Below, in pieces: positions 1 through 9,721 of a DNA stretch of 64,000 nucleotides (position 1 is its first letter; each line of letters starts with the position of its first letter). The translations under genes and the position numbers were made by a program. The notes under the pieces are model-generated. The model was not told the origin of the DNA and did no database searches. It worked only from the letters and a program-made list of their open reading frames with translations. The stretch is from NCBI GenBank assembly GCA_945868845.1, contig CAMBMS010000002.1, positions 1 through 64,000 of the forward strand, in the 5' to 3' direction. This DNA comes from Asaia bogorensis. Its GTDB lineage: Bacteria; Pseudomonadota; Alphaproteobacteria; Acetobacterales; Acetobacteraceae.

Positions 1-2098
1 CGAAGGGCGTGCATTTGATCCGGCACTTGATTACCATGGCGGTGTCTTCCATGCGCACCAGGCCCATCATGTCCAGATCGCCGATGATATCCGTCTCCCA
101 TAGGGCTTCGGCGCGCATGTCGGCGAAGATGGCACGCAGCATATCGGCCACTTTATCGTAGTCCTCGGTATTGGCCACGCGCGCCTCGATCACCGCCTGG
201 CCGAAATCGCGTGTCAGATTGGTAACTGTAATGACGGCGCTGAACGGGATGACATGGACCGAGCCGTCCTCGGCGCGCAGGCGGATAGAACGGATGGTTA
301 GTTCCTGCACCACGCCAGTTAATCCCCCTAACGTCACTACATCGCCCACCTGAATGGCGTTTTCTAGCAACAAGAACAGTCCGGTGATCACGTCCTGTAC
401 CAATTTCTGAGAGCCGAAACCGATGGCGATGCCCAGCACGCCGGCGCCGGCCAGCAAGGGAGCGATATTGACCCCAAGCTGGCTCAGCACTGTCAGCCCG
501 ACCAAGATCACGATTCCGACGAACAACGCGGTGCGCAGCATCGGCAGCAAGGTACGCAGCCGCACGGCACGTGCCGCCTGTGCGCCGGAGGCCAGCCGCG
601 CGATGTGGCGATCGACGGCCAGGTTAGCGCCCTCCCACACGATGACTGCGATCACGACGGTGATGCCGATGGTGCCCGCGCCGCTTAGCATCTGCCTACC
701 CAGCGTGGTGGCGAACAGCCATGGCAACGGTGCCAATCCCCAGACCTGCAATAGCGCCAGGGCGGCCAGCAGGGCGATGATCAACCGTGCCGCGGCGCGC
801 AGCCATGTGTACAGCCCGGGCGCGCGATCCGTCCTTGTGCCCAGCCGCGCCAGGGTCCGGCAGGCGGCGGCATCGGCGAGCCGTGCCAGGAACAGCACCG
901 CCAAGCTGCCCAGTAGGAAACCCAGTAACTGCACTTGTCCGCCCACTGGCCCGCCCGCTGGTTCCGCCACCAGCAGCACCCATAGAGCCACGAGCCCGAC
1001 CAGTGCGCCCCAATGCCAGACCGGTGCAAGGCGGGCCAGCCAGGAGGTGGGTGCGTCCGCGTCGGCTGGTGGCGCGCTCAGCCAGGCCGCGACCTCGCCG
1101 CGCCGGCGCAGCACGATCGCCGCCAGCCAGAGATGCGTCACCAGCAGGATCGCATGTTCCACCACCGCCTGCGCGGCCAAGGACATGCCTAGCAGCCAGC
1201 CCATGCGAGCGAGTACCCCGCCTAGGACCACCAACCCCAGCAGCCAGCCAACCTGACGTTGTATATAGTTTGCCGCGTCATCGTCGATCATGACCAGCCG
1301 AATGGGCCGGGCCCGCGGCGCGAGCAACGCAACGCTGATCGCTAATCCTGCTCGCCAGGCGGCGAAGCCCTGCAAGGGCGCTAGGATCACTAGCTGCATC
1401 AGGCGCGAGCCACCGGCCGGCGTCGCTATCACCAGATGCGCCCCCAGCAGGAAAGCCAGGACCCCCAGCCAGTCCAGCGCCAGGCATCCCAGCGCGAAGG
1501 GTAACCGCCGCCAGGCCGGATGCTCCGCCGGGGGCGGGGCAGAGACCTCGGTCTCGCCTTCCGTGGCGGAAGCGGCAGGACGGGGGCTGCGCGCGATCAA
1601 CGCGGCGCGCGGGTGGCGCAGCAGGCGCAGGACTGCCCATTGCGCCATCCAGCCTCCGACGAAGGCGAGCGCTGGCCGCCACAGGGCGCCGAGTAGCAAG
1701 GCGCGCTTATCCGGGTTGCTCAGCATTTCCCATGCCCAGCCGGCCAGCCAGGGCAGTCCCTGCGCCACGCTCACGGAATCGTTGATCTGATCGCCGAGTC
1801 GGTCGAGCCAACCCGCCGCGCCGATCAGAAAATTGGCGCCCAGGCTGTTCGGCGCGAGAGGAATTACCGGCGGTGTCGGTGACGCCTCGGCCGGTTTACC
1901 GCCCTGCGCCGCGACGATGGCCTCGAGCGTGGCGATCAGTTCGGTTCGCCGATGTTCGTCCTTCAGCACCTCCAGCGTGCGTCGCGCATCCGCCGCCACC
2001 GGCGCGGCGGGCGCGGCCGGCTGACCCGTAGCCGGCACTGAGCACAAAGAAAACACGAGGTAAAACAGCAAAAACGGCATCAATTTCGGGCGAGGCAT
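1..2098 (-). CDS. MscS-family mechanosensitive ion channel (3' end outside window)
   Basis: Inner-membrane channel that should release solutes on hypo-osmotic shock. The frame opens at an ATG at 2098 and stays open for 699 codons to the window edge, so the C-terminus is missing. Residues 1-26 form a signal-like hydrophobic segment. A long N-terminal part with several hydrophobic stretches (about residues 100-500) precedes the MscS core. The pore helix and its exit carry GAGVLGIAIGFGSQ near residues 545-570, followed by the beta domain (VGDVVTLGG, then RAEDGSVHVIPFS) and the start of the C-terminal alpha/beta domain. The size fits the large MscS paralogues with extended N-termini. It diverges from the broken HIG1 gene. 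Family assignment is firm; the exact subfamily is not. Confidence 0.9.
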   Translation of the reverse strand, partial: MPRPKLMPFLLFYLVFSLCSVPATGQPAAPAAPVAADARRTLEVLKDEHRRTELIATLEAIVAAQGGKPAEASPTPPVIPLAPNSLGANFLIGAAGWLDRLGDQINDSVSVAQGLPWLAGWAWEMLSNPDKRALLLGALWRPALAFVGGWMAQWAVLRLLRHPRAALIARSPRPAASATEGETEVSAPPPAEHPAWRRLPFALGCLALDWLGVLAFLLGAHLVIATPAGGSRLMQLVILAPLQGFAAWRAGLAISVALLAPRARPIRLVMIDDDAANYIQRQVGWLLGLVVLGGVLARMGWLLGMSLAAQAVVEHAILLVTHLWLAAIVLRRRGEVAAWLSAPPADADAPTSWLARLAPVWHWGALVGLVALWVLLVAEPAGGPVGGQVQLLGFLLGSLAVLFLARLADAAACRTLARLGTRTDRAPGLYTWLRAAARLIIALLAALALLQVWGLAPLPWLFATTLGRQMLSGAGTIGITVVIAVIVWEGANLAVDRHIARLASGAQAARAVRLRTLLPMLRTALFVGIVILVGLTVLSQLGVNIAPLLAGAGVLGIAIGFGSQKLVQDVITGLFLLLENAIQVGDVVTLGGLTGVVQELTIRSIRLRAEDGSVHVIPFSAVITVTNLTRDFGQAVIEARVANTEDYDKVADMLRAIFADMRAEALWETDIIGDLDMMGLVRMEDTAMVIKCRIKCTPF

Positions 2099-2186
2099 GC
2101 ACGGCACCATGATAGGGAAAACCGGTTCAATCGAAGCCTTATACCATTTTCCTGCTGCACCTGGCACCAAAGCGTCCTATGTCGCG

Positions 2187-2366
2187 GATATCAAAATTCT
2201 GCTGATGGTCCTGGCGGCGCTCGCCATGCCTACTACCCTAGGTATTCTGTTCAACGGGCTGTTCAGCATGGCGCGTGGCAAAGATCCGGCGCGTTCCGAC
2301 ACGTTCATGCTCTGACGCGTGATCCTGCAAGCCGCCGTCCTCCGGCTAGTGGCGCTGCTCGCCTAG
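2187..2366 (+). pseudogene. HIG1 (hypoxia-induced) domain protein broken by an in-frame TGA
   Basis: Small inner-membrane protein of the HIG1 family, linked to respiratory complexes in alphaproteobacteria and mitochondria. The frame reads LGILFNGLFSMARGKDPAR, a good match to the HIG1 core, then hits TGA at 2313-2315. The same frame continues as RVILQAAVLRLVALLA to a TAG at 2366. Family members carry a tryptophan before RV, so TGG to TGA explains the break with no frameshift. The original start is unclear: the frame is open back to an ATG at 2097, but homology begins near 2187 and the next ATG is 2205. Readthrough is possible but unsupported. Confidence 0.75.
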
Positions 2367-2497
2367 GGTCGGCAGGACCGGAGCTAGGCTGTTCTCCGAC
2401 CATGAGAAAATCTTAGGGAGGACCGAGAAACCATGCGCTGATTGGTCCCGCCGCGTTGAAAAATGTCCGGAGCATGATAGCAACAGGAGGCATAGCC

Positions 2498-3012
2498 ATG
2501 GATGCCACATGGATCTCCCCCGAGGACGCTTTCGCCCTGATGAGGATATTTTTCCGGCCGTAAATCCTCGATGTTAGCCGCGCGGCGGTGTGTGATGCGG
2601 CCATCACGACCTTGACCGGCGCGCCGCGTCGCGACCATGAGACCGTTGACGCCTGGGCCGGTGGGTTGGAACCTCGCTGCGCGGTGATCGCGGTCTACGT
2701 GCATGGTCATGAGGTCAGCCAGGATGTCGCCACCAACCTCGCCGTGCGCGGCCTGTAGGCTGATTTTCTTGCCGGGGAGCTTGCCGAATGGAGTGCACTC
2801 GGCCTGCCGCTTTCTGCCAAGCGGGCGCGGCCTTTCGCCTGGGTGACGCGCGAGCGCTCGAAAGTTGACAGCGTGGCCTACCCCTGGCTGCACGTCCAGA
2901 TTTGCACAGCGCTTCCGGTGAACTATTCGTGGCCGCGTTGGAAATGTTCGCCTTGTTCGGCGCAGATGATCGCGCCACACTCCGCCATACCCTGGTGCTG
3001 TATAGCGCGTAG
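2498..3012 (+). pseudogene. chrB: Decayed chromate-resistance protein ChrB (rhodanese plus ChrB C-terminal domain)
   Basis: Remains of a sulfurtransferase/ChrB fusion, which in many proteobacteria sits directly before chrA as it does here. It starts MDATWISPEDAFALM at 2498 and meets TAA at 2561. After a frame change the rhodanese part reads APRRDHETVDAWAGG and VHGHEVSQDVATNLAVRGL, then a TAG at 2755-2757. The same frame continues through LSAKRARPFAWVTRERSKVD and AYPWLHVQ (family: WVTRERPKID, ACPWL). The middle of the ChrB domain is deleted. In a third frame the C-terminus is still legible as LEMFALFGADDRATLRHTLV, ending at TAG 3010-3012. Two stops, two frame changes and a deletion make it non-functional. 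Confidence 0.85.
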
Positions 3013-3094
3013 TAAATTTAATGCCGAGACGCGCAACAGAAAGCGCATCGTTGGCCGTCTGTAATGCCAAATGCTGAAAAGGTAGAACAACCGC

Positions 3095-4435
3095 ATGAGC
3101 GATCGGGACGAGCCGCCGCCGCTGCCGAGTTTATCCACCGCAACGAAGGTGTGGTTGCGCATCGGATTGCTGTCCTTTGGCGGGCCGGCCGGACAGATCG
3201 CGCTGATGCATCGCGAATTGGTGGATGACCGGCGCTGGGTTTCCGATGCGCGGTTTCTGCATGCCCTGAATTTCTGCACGTTGCTGCCGGGGCCGGAGGC
3301 GATGCAGCTTGCCACCTATATCGGCTGGCTGCTGCATGGCGTGCCGGGCGGACTGGTTGCGGGCACGTTATTCGTTCTTCCGGGCGCGCTGGTGATGCTG
3401 GCGCTGTCAATCTTCTATGCCTTGCTGGGCGCGGTGCCGGTGGTCGCGGTGATCTTCTTCGGCCTAAAATGCGCCGTGCTGGTGCTGGTGGTGGAAGCGT
3501 TGCTGCGGGTCGCCCGGCGCGCATTGAAATCCAACGAGGCCCATGCCCTGGCCTTCGCTGCCTTCCTGGCGCTGTTCGTCTTCGCTGTGCCGTTTCCCAT
3601 CGTTGTGTTGGTCACTGCGCTGATGGGGTACTGGCGGAGCGACACATTTCGCGGTGGCGGCCATGGCACGGGGAAAGCCGGGCCCCTGGCGGCCATCGAT
3701 CATATCCTGGCGCATGATCCGGCCCGCCCATCCATGCTGGCCACCAGCGCCTGGCGCGCCGGCTGGGTCACGCTCGCGCTGTGGCTGGTACCGCTGGCGG
3801 CCTTGCTGATCGGACAAGATAGCGTATTTGCCGACGTGGGTTGGTTCTTTTCCAAAATGGCGGTGGTGACGTTTGGTGGCGCCTATGCCGTGCTCGCCTA
3901 TGTGGCGCAGGAGTCGGTGGTAAATTATCGCTGGCTCTCCGCCGGGCAGATGCTGACCGGGCTAGGGTTGGCGGAGACCACGCCGGGGCCGCTCATTCTT
4001 GTCCTGCAATTCGTTGGTTTCCATGCCGGGTTGCGCGATTTCGGACTGCCGGGCGCGATCGCGGCGTCGGGCATTACTTTGTGGATGACCTTCATGCCCT
4101 GCTTCGCCTGGATTTTTCTTGGCGCGCCCTATATCGAGCGCTTGCAGAACACGCCGCGCGTGCAAAGCGCGTTGGCCGGTGTGACAGCCGGGGTAGTTGG
4201 CGTGATTGCCAATCTGGCGTTGTGGTTTGGCCTGCATGTGCTGTTCAGCGAGACCTACGCATTCCGCTCGGGACCTATCGCATTGGATGTGCCCGTGCCG
4301 GCCTCGCTGGATTTCCTGGCGCTGATCCTGGCCACCGTCGCTGCGTTGACGCTGTTCCGGTTCAAGGGTGGCGTGATCATCACGCTTGGTGTGACCGCGG
4401 CGGCGGGGTTGGTCTTGCAATTCGTATTAAACTAA
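3095..4435 (+). CDS. chrA: Chromate efflux transporter ChrA
   Basis: Inner-membrane chromate exporter of the CHR family, 446 residues, the usual length of two-domain ChrA. It has two homologous halves: the first carries SFGGPAGQIALMHRELV (about 27-43) and LLPGPEAMQLATYIGW, the second TFGGAYAVLAYVAQESV (about 257-273) and ETTPGPLILVLQFVGF. Many hydrophobic segments are visible. It follows the decayed chrB, so the regulator or companion has been lost while the pump frame is intact. It meets the aldo/keto reductase gene tail to tail with a 4-base overlap. Chromate as substrate comes from the family and the chrB context. Confidence 0.95.
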   Translation: MSDRDEPPPLPSLSTATKVWLRIGLLSFGGPAGQIALMHRELVDDRRWVSDARFLHALNFCTLLPGPEAMQLATYIGWLLHGVPGGLVAGTLFVLPGALVMLALSIFYALLGAVPVVAVIFFGLKCAVLVLVVEALLRVARRALKSNEAHALAFAAFLALFVFAVPFPIVVLVTALMGYWRSDTFRGGGHGTGKAGPLAAIDHILAHDPARPSMLATSAWRAGWVTLALWLVPLAALLIGQDSVFADVGWFFSKMAVVTFGGAYAVLAYVAQESVVNYRWLSAGQMLTGLGLAETTPGPLILVLQFVGFHAGLRDFGLPGAIAASGITLWMTFMPCFAWIFLGAPYIERLQNTPRVQSALAGVTAGVVGVIANLALWFGLHVLFSETYAFRSGPIALDVPVPASLDFLALILATVAALTLFRFKGGVIITLGVTAAAGLVLQFVLN

Positions 4436-5430
4436 CGCGGCTCCCCCACGAAGCCCGCGCGTAGTTCCGCCAGCCGGGCCAACGCGGCGGTGGAGAGCGG
4501 GCCTTTCAATCCGGCGGCCAGACCGGTTTGGAGTTCCTCCACCGTGGCGATGCCGAATAGCATCGTGCTGAGCGCGGGATGCGCGATCGGAAAGCGCAAA
4601 GCCGCTTCCAGTAGGCTTCCGGCATGGCCTTCCGCCACCACGGGCAGGAAGCGCCGGGCGCGCGCCAGGTCTCGATCATAGGAGAGCGAGGAGCCGATCG
4701 GTTCCGGCGGCGCGCTGGCAATCGGGTGGCGCTGATCGGTGCCGGTCAACGCGCCGGCTGCCAAAGCGCGAATGCCGATCGTGCCGACACCGTGTTGCTG
4801 GCAGAGGTTGAGCAACCCGCTGTAATCCTGCGCTGGATAACCGACCGGAACCGGACCGCTGGCAGAGGGGTTCAGCATGTTGTAGCTGACCTGTGCACTG
4901 TTGATCAGGCCAGAGGCAATCACCCGGTGCAGCGCTGTGGTGTCGCCAATGGCGGTAATGCCGAAAAAACGTGTCTTCCCGGCTTGCCGTAATTTCTGAA
5001 AGGCAGGGATCACCTGTTCCAGTACCTGCGTCGCGCTGAGATCGCCTTCGCGGGCGCCGGTTTCGGTGATCGGATTGTGCAGCTGGTATAGTTCGACATG
5101 GTCCTGCGCGAGGCGCGTCAGGCTATCATGCATCGCGCGCGCAATCTCAGCGCCGATTGTGATTTTTGCTTCCGGGGGCACGCGCACCTTGGTGCCGAGG
5201 ACGATGTCTATCTTTCGCGCATTGATAATGCGGCCAAGATTTTTCTCCGATTCACCCATGCCATATTGTGGTGCGGTGTCAAAATAATTGACGCCGGCAT
5301 CCAGCGCGATTCCCACTGCGCGATCCTGATCTGCGGCCGAGCCGCGGACCATTAGCCCGCCCACAGCGCCAGCGCCGAAGCCAAGTACGCTGAGTTGTAG
5401 ACCGGTATTGCCGAACGCTCGACATTCCAT
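4432..5430 (-). CDS. Aldo/keto reductase
   Basis: NAD(P)H-dependent oxidoreductase with a TIM-barrel fold, 332 residues. The catalytic tetrad can be placed: D51 ([10 protein letters not shown]), Y56, K81 (VLGTKV) and H118 (LYQLHNP). The start at 5430 is preceded by an AAGGAG site. It lies 15 bases downstream of the GMC oxidoreductase gene on the same strand, suggesting one operon acting on alcohols, aldehydes or sugars. The substrate cannot be told from sequence. Confidence 0.92.
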   Translation of the reverse strand: MECRAFGNTGLQLSVLGFGAGAVGGLMVRGSAADQDRAVGIALDAGVNYFDTAPQYGMGESEKNLGRIINARKIDIVLGTKVRVPPEAKITIGAEIARAMHDSLTRLAQDHVELYQLHNPITETGAREGDLSATQVLEQVIPAFQKLRQAGKTRFFGITAIGDTTALHRVIASGLINSAQVSYNMLNPSASGPVPVGYPAQDYSGLLNLCQQHGVGTIGIRALAAGALTGTDQRHPIASAPPEPIGSSLSYDRDLARARRFLPVVAEGHAGSLLEAALRFPIAHPALSTMLFGIATVEELQTGLAAGLKGPLSTAALARLAELRAGFVGEPR

Positions 5431-5445
5431 CTGCGAAACTCCTTT

Positions 5446-7065
5446 TTACTTCGCGGCAGCCAGGATCATGTCTGCGCCTTTTTCCGCGATCATGATCGTT
5501 GCCGCGTTGGTATTGCCGGAAATTACCGTTGGCATGACGGCGGCATCGATCACTCGCAACCCGGTGACGCCATGGACGCGCAGTTGCGGGTCGACCACCG
5601 CCATCGGATGCGTACCCATCGTGCAGGTGCTGGTCTGATGGTAGGTCGTGCCGGCGGTCTGGCGCGTATGCGCCAGTAAGGCCTCGTCGCTGGTCGCTGC
5701 GGCGCCCGGCAACAGTTCCTCGGTCACGAATTCCCGCATTGCCTTAGTCTGGAAAATTGCCCGCGCCACGCGTAGCCCCGCCACTACTGTGTCCCTGTCG
5801 CCCTGTGTTGCCAAATAATTAGGCTGCAAGGCCGGCGGGACGGAGATGTCGGACGATTTGATTCTGATCCAGCCGCGACTTTCCGGCCGGCAGGGAATGG
5901 TGGAGAGCGAACAGCCCGGCACCTTGTGCATCGGATCGCCAGCCTTGTCGAAGCTGCCAGCGAGGAATTGATACTGGATATCGGGCGAAACTAATTCCGG
6001 GCGCGTCTTTACAAACATGCCCATCGGTCCGGCGCCGGTCATCAACGCGCCTTTGCGCGCGAAAATATATTCCAGCCCGGCTTTTGCGCGTAGGAACAGG
6101 CTGTGATAAATCTCATTGAACGTGGTTATGCCATCACGCACGCGATAGGTAATGCGTGGTCCGACATGGTCTTGCAGATTTTCACCGACGCCGGGTAGAT
6201 CATGCACGACGCCTATGCCATGCTCCTGTAACAGTGCTCCCGGCCCGATGCCGGAGACCTGCAATAACTGCGGCGAATTAATGGAGCCGCCGCAGAGGAT
6301 AACCTCTCGCTTCGCGTGCACGCGCCGGATCGCTCCATTCTGCTTGAACTCCACGCCGACGGCTTTGTTGCCTTCCATGATCACGCGCTGTGCCCAGGCC
6401 TTCGTCTCCACGCGCAGATTTTGTCGTCCCATCGCCGGGCGCAGATAGGCCACGGCGGTGGAGCTGCGGCGCCGGTTCTGCACCGTCAGCTGCAGTGGCC
6501 CGACGCCCTCCTGCTCTTCGCCATTGAAATCGGGGTTGGAGGGAATGCCGATCTCGTTCGCCGCGCGTTCGAACGCATCGTGCAGCACATGCGGCGTACG
6601 CAGGTTGGTCACGCCCAGCGGGCCGGCCATGCCGTGATAGTCGTTCTCGCCGCGTTCCTGGTTTTCCGCTTTACGGAAATAGGGTAGGCAATCGTCATAG
6701 GACCATCCGGTTGCGCCCAACTGGCGCCACAAGTCAAAGTCCTCTTTCTGGCCGCGGATATAGATCAGGCCGTTGATGGAAGACGATCCGCCCAGCACCC
6801 GCCCGCGCGGCCAGGGAATGCGCCGGTTGTTCATCCCCGGCACGGGTTCGGTCTCCCACTGCCAGGTGATGTTCTTGTTATAGATATTGCGGAAAAACCC
6901 TGCTGGCACATGGATCCACGGGTTGGTATCGCGCCCGCCTGCTTCCAGCAGCATCACCTGGTGCGCGCCGCTGCTGGAAAGCCGGTTGGCCAGCACGCAG
7001 CCGGCGGACCCGGCGCCCACGATGATGAAATCGACCTCGTCGGCGTCGGCATTAGCATCCGCCAT
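5446..7065 (-). CDS. GMC-family FAD oxidoreductase (choline dehydrogenase-like)
   Basis: Flavoprotein oxidising an alcohol group, 539 residues, the usual length for bacterial choline or alcohol dehydrogenase-like GMC proteins. The FAD-binding VGAGSAG lies at 16-22. GMC signature 1 ([18 protein letters not shown]) is near 90-107 and signature 2 ([16 protein letters not shown]) near 264-279. The C-terminal catalytic region has [11 protein letters not shown] and [10 protein letters not shown], supplying the active-site His and Asn. The first gene of a pair with the aldo/keto reductase. No BetA-type betaine cluster lies nearby, so choline is not implied. Confidence 0.93.
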   Translation of the reverse strand: MADANADADEVDFIIVGAGSAGCVLANRLSSSGAHQVMLLEAGGRDTNPWIHVPAGFFRNIYNKNITWQWETEPVPGMNNRRIPWPRGRVLGGSSSINGLIYIRGQKEDFDLWRQLGATGWSYDDCLPYFRKAENQERGENDYHGMAGPLGVTNLRTPHVLHDAFERAANEIGIPSNPDFNGEEQEGVGPLQLTVQNRRRSSTAVAYLRPAMGRQNLRVETKAWAQRVIMEGNKAVGVEFKQNGAIRRVHAKREVILCGGSINSPQLLQVSGIGPGALLQEHGIGVVHDLPGVGENLQDHVGPRITYRVRDGITTFNEIYHSLFLRAKAGLEYIFARKGALMTGAGPMGMFVKTRPELVSPDIQYQFLAGSFDKAGDPMHKVPGCSLSTIPCRPESRGWIRIKSSDISVPPALQPNYLATQGDRDTVVAGLRVARAIFQTKAMREFVTEELLPGAAATSDEALLAHTRQTAGTTYHQTSTCTMGTHPMAVVDPQLRVHGVTGLRVIDAAVMPTVISGNTNAATIMIAEKGADMILAAAK

Positions 7066-7381
7066 GGTGATATCCTTTCCAGAGCTTTCTGTTCGTAGGT
7101 ACCGTAGCGAGCGTGTGGGGGAGCGGCAATGAGGTTTGATTCGTGAAAAAGGTCGCCAGGGACGGTGGCACGTCCTGGCGTCCCAATCGCAAGCCCGGAC
7201 CCCGAGTCAGCGGAGAGGGAGGAGGATACCCCGACGCGACCACGCGGTGAGCGCTAGGCCCGGGACAAATATAATGGCTTTCGCACTGGGGCGCCTTGAT
7301 ACAGATTAAGGAAACGGTCCCTACCTTCGTGCTATGCGCGCGGCGCGTTATGCTCGTCGTCATCCCGGAAAGGACACTCGC
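7066..7381. other. Divergent intergenic region between GMC oxidoreductase and hyuB
   Basis: About 315 bases holding the promoters of two divergent genes. An imperfect hairpin lies at 7154-7180 (CGCCAGG pairing with CCTGGCG, with further GACG/CGTC pairing inside). I see no coding remnant and no clear operator. Confidence 0.4.
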
Positions 7382-9025
7382 ATGGATGCCACCGCCAGCA
7401 CGGCCATCGATCCCATCACGGTGGAGGTCATCGGTTCTGCGCTGGAGTCGATCGTCGAGGAAATGGGGGAGGCGCTGATCCGGGCCAGTTTCTCCACCAA
7501 TATCAAGGAACGCCGTGACTGTTCGACGGCGTTGTTTGATCTCGCCGGCAATACGTTGTGCCAGGCGGAGCATATCCCTATGCATCTGGGGAGTTTCATC
7601 GGGCTGATCGATCACGTCGTCAAACGCCATCCGGTAGCGGATATGCAGCCGGGCGACGTGTTCGCCGGCAACGATGCCTATACGGGCGGTGGCACTCATC
7701 TGCCCGATATAGTGCTGGCGGAGCCGACCTTCGTCGATGGCAGGTTGATTGCCTGGGTGGTGAATCTTGCGCATCACGCCGATTTTGCTGATCGGGGGCA
7801 TGCGCATATCTACCAGGAAGGCCTGCGTATCCCACCCATTCGCCTTTACCGCGCCGGGGTGCTGCAGCAGGATGTGATGGATCTTATTCTGCTGAACTGC
7901 CAGGTGCCGCGGGAACGGCTTTCCGATTTTCGCGCCCAAATGGCGGCCAACCGGTTGGGGGTGCAGCGTATGACTTCGTTGTGCCGGAAATATGGCACCG
8001 AGACGGTGCTGGCGGCGGGCGACGCGTTACAGGATTATGCCGAACGCAAAATGCGGGCCGGCATTAGTGCGATCCTCGATGGCACGTACGAATTCGCCGA
8101 CCGTTACGACAATCCGGAAGTAGACGGTGAACTCGATTTCACCTGCGCGATCACGATCGAAGGTGATGAGATGCGTCTGCATTTCGACGCGCCGGATCAG
8201 GTGCGCGCGGGGATGAACATGACCTATACGGCGCTGCTTTCCACCGTTTACTACGCGGTAAAGGCGGTGGTGGACCCGAGTATCTTGCCGAATTCTGGCC
8301 TTGCTCGCCCGCTGCACGTCACTGCGCGCGAAGGTACGGTGGTGAATTGCGTCCATCCGGCGGCGGTGAACGGTCGGCTCGGCGCTTGCCAGCGCGTGGT
8401 TGATTTGATTCATGGCGCGCTGGCGCGGGTGGTTCCCGAGCGTGTCACCGCTGCTTCCAATGGTGCCTGCGTTTCGGCGACCTTCGCCGGGCGGTTGGAT
8501 AATGGCGATCTCTGGGTCTATCTGGAGACCATCGGCGGCGGCTCCGGCGCGCGCGCGACCAAGGACGGGCTGGATGGTGTGCATGTGCATATGACCAACA
8601 CCTCCAACCTGCCTGCCGAGGCGCTGGAAGTGGAATATCCGCTGACGTTGCTGCGCTATGAGCTGGTGGATGGCTCGGGTGGGGCCGGGAAATTCCGCGG
8701 CGGCATGGGGTTGCGTCGCGTCTATCGGGCGGAACGTGAATGCCGGTTGCGCCTGGATGTGTCCCGGCTTCGCTCCGCGCCCTGGGGACTAGCCGGCGGG
8801 CATAATGGCGGTAAAGGCGATTTTCGCCTGAGCCCCGGCACGACACCGTTCCATCTCGGCCATGGCACTTTGCTGCCGGGCCAGATCGTCGAGGTGATCA
8901 CGGCGGGCTCCGGCGGTTACGGTGTCCCCAGTGAACGGTCGCGCAGGGCGGTCCGGCGCGATATCGCCGAGCGCGTGATAGACCCCATAACAGCGCAAGC
9001 TGTCTATGGTGACCCAGGTTCGTAA
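7382..9025 (+). CDS. Hydantoinase B/oxoprolinase family protein
   Basis: Beta-subunit-type protein of the HyuA/HyuB family, ATP-dependent ring-opening enzymes acting on hydantoins or 5-oxoproline; 547 residues from the ATG at 7382. The start fits the family (MDATASTAIDPITVEVIGSA) and has GGAAAGGA upstream; an earlier in-frame ATG at 7334 has no such site. Typical stretches are FAGNDAYTGGGTHLPD near 100, NLAHHADFADRGH near 125, and a glycine-rich C-terminus (YELVDGSGGAGKFRGGMG). The partner HyuA subunit is not adjacent, so it must be elsewhere or the activity differs. Confidence 0.92.
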   Translation: MDATASTAIDPITVEVIGSALESIVEEMGEALIRASFSTNIKERRDCSTALFDLAGNTLCQAEHIPMHLGSFIGLIDHVVKRHPVADMQPGDVFAGNDAYTGGGTHLPDIVLAEPTFVDGRLIAWVVNLAHHADFADRGHAHIYQEGLRIPPIRLYRAGVLQQDVMDLILLNCQVPRERLSDFRAQMAANRLGVQRMTSLCRKYGTETVLAAGDALQDYAERKMRAGISAILDGTYEFADRYDNPEVDGELDFTCAITIEGDEMRLHFDAPDQVRAGMNMTYTALLSTVYYAVKAVVDPSILPNSGLARPLHVTAREGTVVNCVHPAAVNGRLGACQRVVDLIHGALARVVPERVTAASNGACVSATFAGRLDNGDLWVYLETIGGGSGARATKDGLDGVHVHMTNTSNLPAEALEVEYPLTLLRYELVDGSGGAGKFRGGMGLRRVYRAERECRLRLDVSRLRSAPWGLAGGHNGGKGDFRLSPGTTPFHLGHGTLLPGQIVEVITAGSGGYGVPSERSRRAVRRDIAERVIDPITAQAVYGDPGS

Positions 9026-9031
9026 CGGCGT

Positions 9032-9717
9032 ATGCCCGCACGGGACCCGAGCGAGCCGGTCGATCAGAAATATTATCAGGTCGCGCCGCCGCGTTCCCTG
9101 TTGGATAGGCTAGTAATCAAGGCGGGCGCGGAAATCTATCGGGACTGCCTGCGTCTCTGCCGCCCCACGCGCCTCGATAACTATCCTCGATATCGGGGTG
9201 TCGGATGTGGTTGGGAAATTGCCCAAATGTGGGAGCGGCTCTATCCATACCCGGCCCGTATCACGGTGCTGATTCTGGGGGATGCCTAGGATTTTCGGGC
9301 TAAATTTCCCGATGTGCAATACAGGCAGGTGGAACCGAATACGAAGCTGCCATTCACCGACCAATCTTTCGCAAGCGCTACTTCCAACGCCGTGCTGAAA
9401 CATTTAGGGAGCGTGGACAATCAGCAACGCTTTATGGCGAAGATGCTGCGCATCGCATGGTCGGTTTTCACCAACGTTCCGTACCAGTTTTCCCGGTAAA
9501 ATATCATACTGGGATTTCGTTTCTGCATTATTCCGACCCGAGTTTTTCTTTTGCTTGCTGACTGGCGGGTAAAAGTCAGCGGTCCAGTCCGGATCAGTTA
9601 ATTCTGATGTAAGGGGGGCGGTTGCGGCGTGCCTGGCCCGTAGGCCGGCCGGTGACGATCAGCTGGACGGGGTTGCGCCTGGTGCGGCTCAGTTCGAAAT
9701 TTTATGTGTACGGATAA
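9032..9717 (+). pseudogene. Decayed SAM-dependent methyltransferase
   Basis: Remnants of a class I methyltransferase lie in three frames directly after hyuB. The first frame reads QKYYQVAPPRSLLDRLVIKA to CRPTRLDN. The SAM-binding motif ILDIGVSDVVG is legible only in a shifted frame near 9185. The first frame returns with WERLYPYPARITVL, stops at a TAG near 9287-9289, and resumes as DFRAKFPDVQYRQVEPNTKL, LPFTDQSFASATSNAVLKHL and VFTNVP. Another frame change gives FPVKYHTGISFLHYSDPSF, and the C-terminus GRPVTISWTGLRLVRLSS ends at TAA 9715-9717. There are at least two stops and several frameshifts. Confidence 0.8.
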
Positions 9718-9721
9718 TATT

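Noticed and set aside
423-1256. 277-codon plus-strand frame
   Set aside because: Runs antisense to the MscS gene; composition is a GC-rich shadow with no family character.
2384-3070. 228-codon minus-strand frame
   Set aside because: Antisense to the chrB relic, whose motifs are recognisable on the plus strand.
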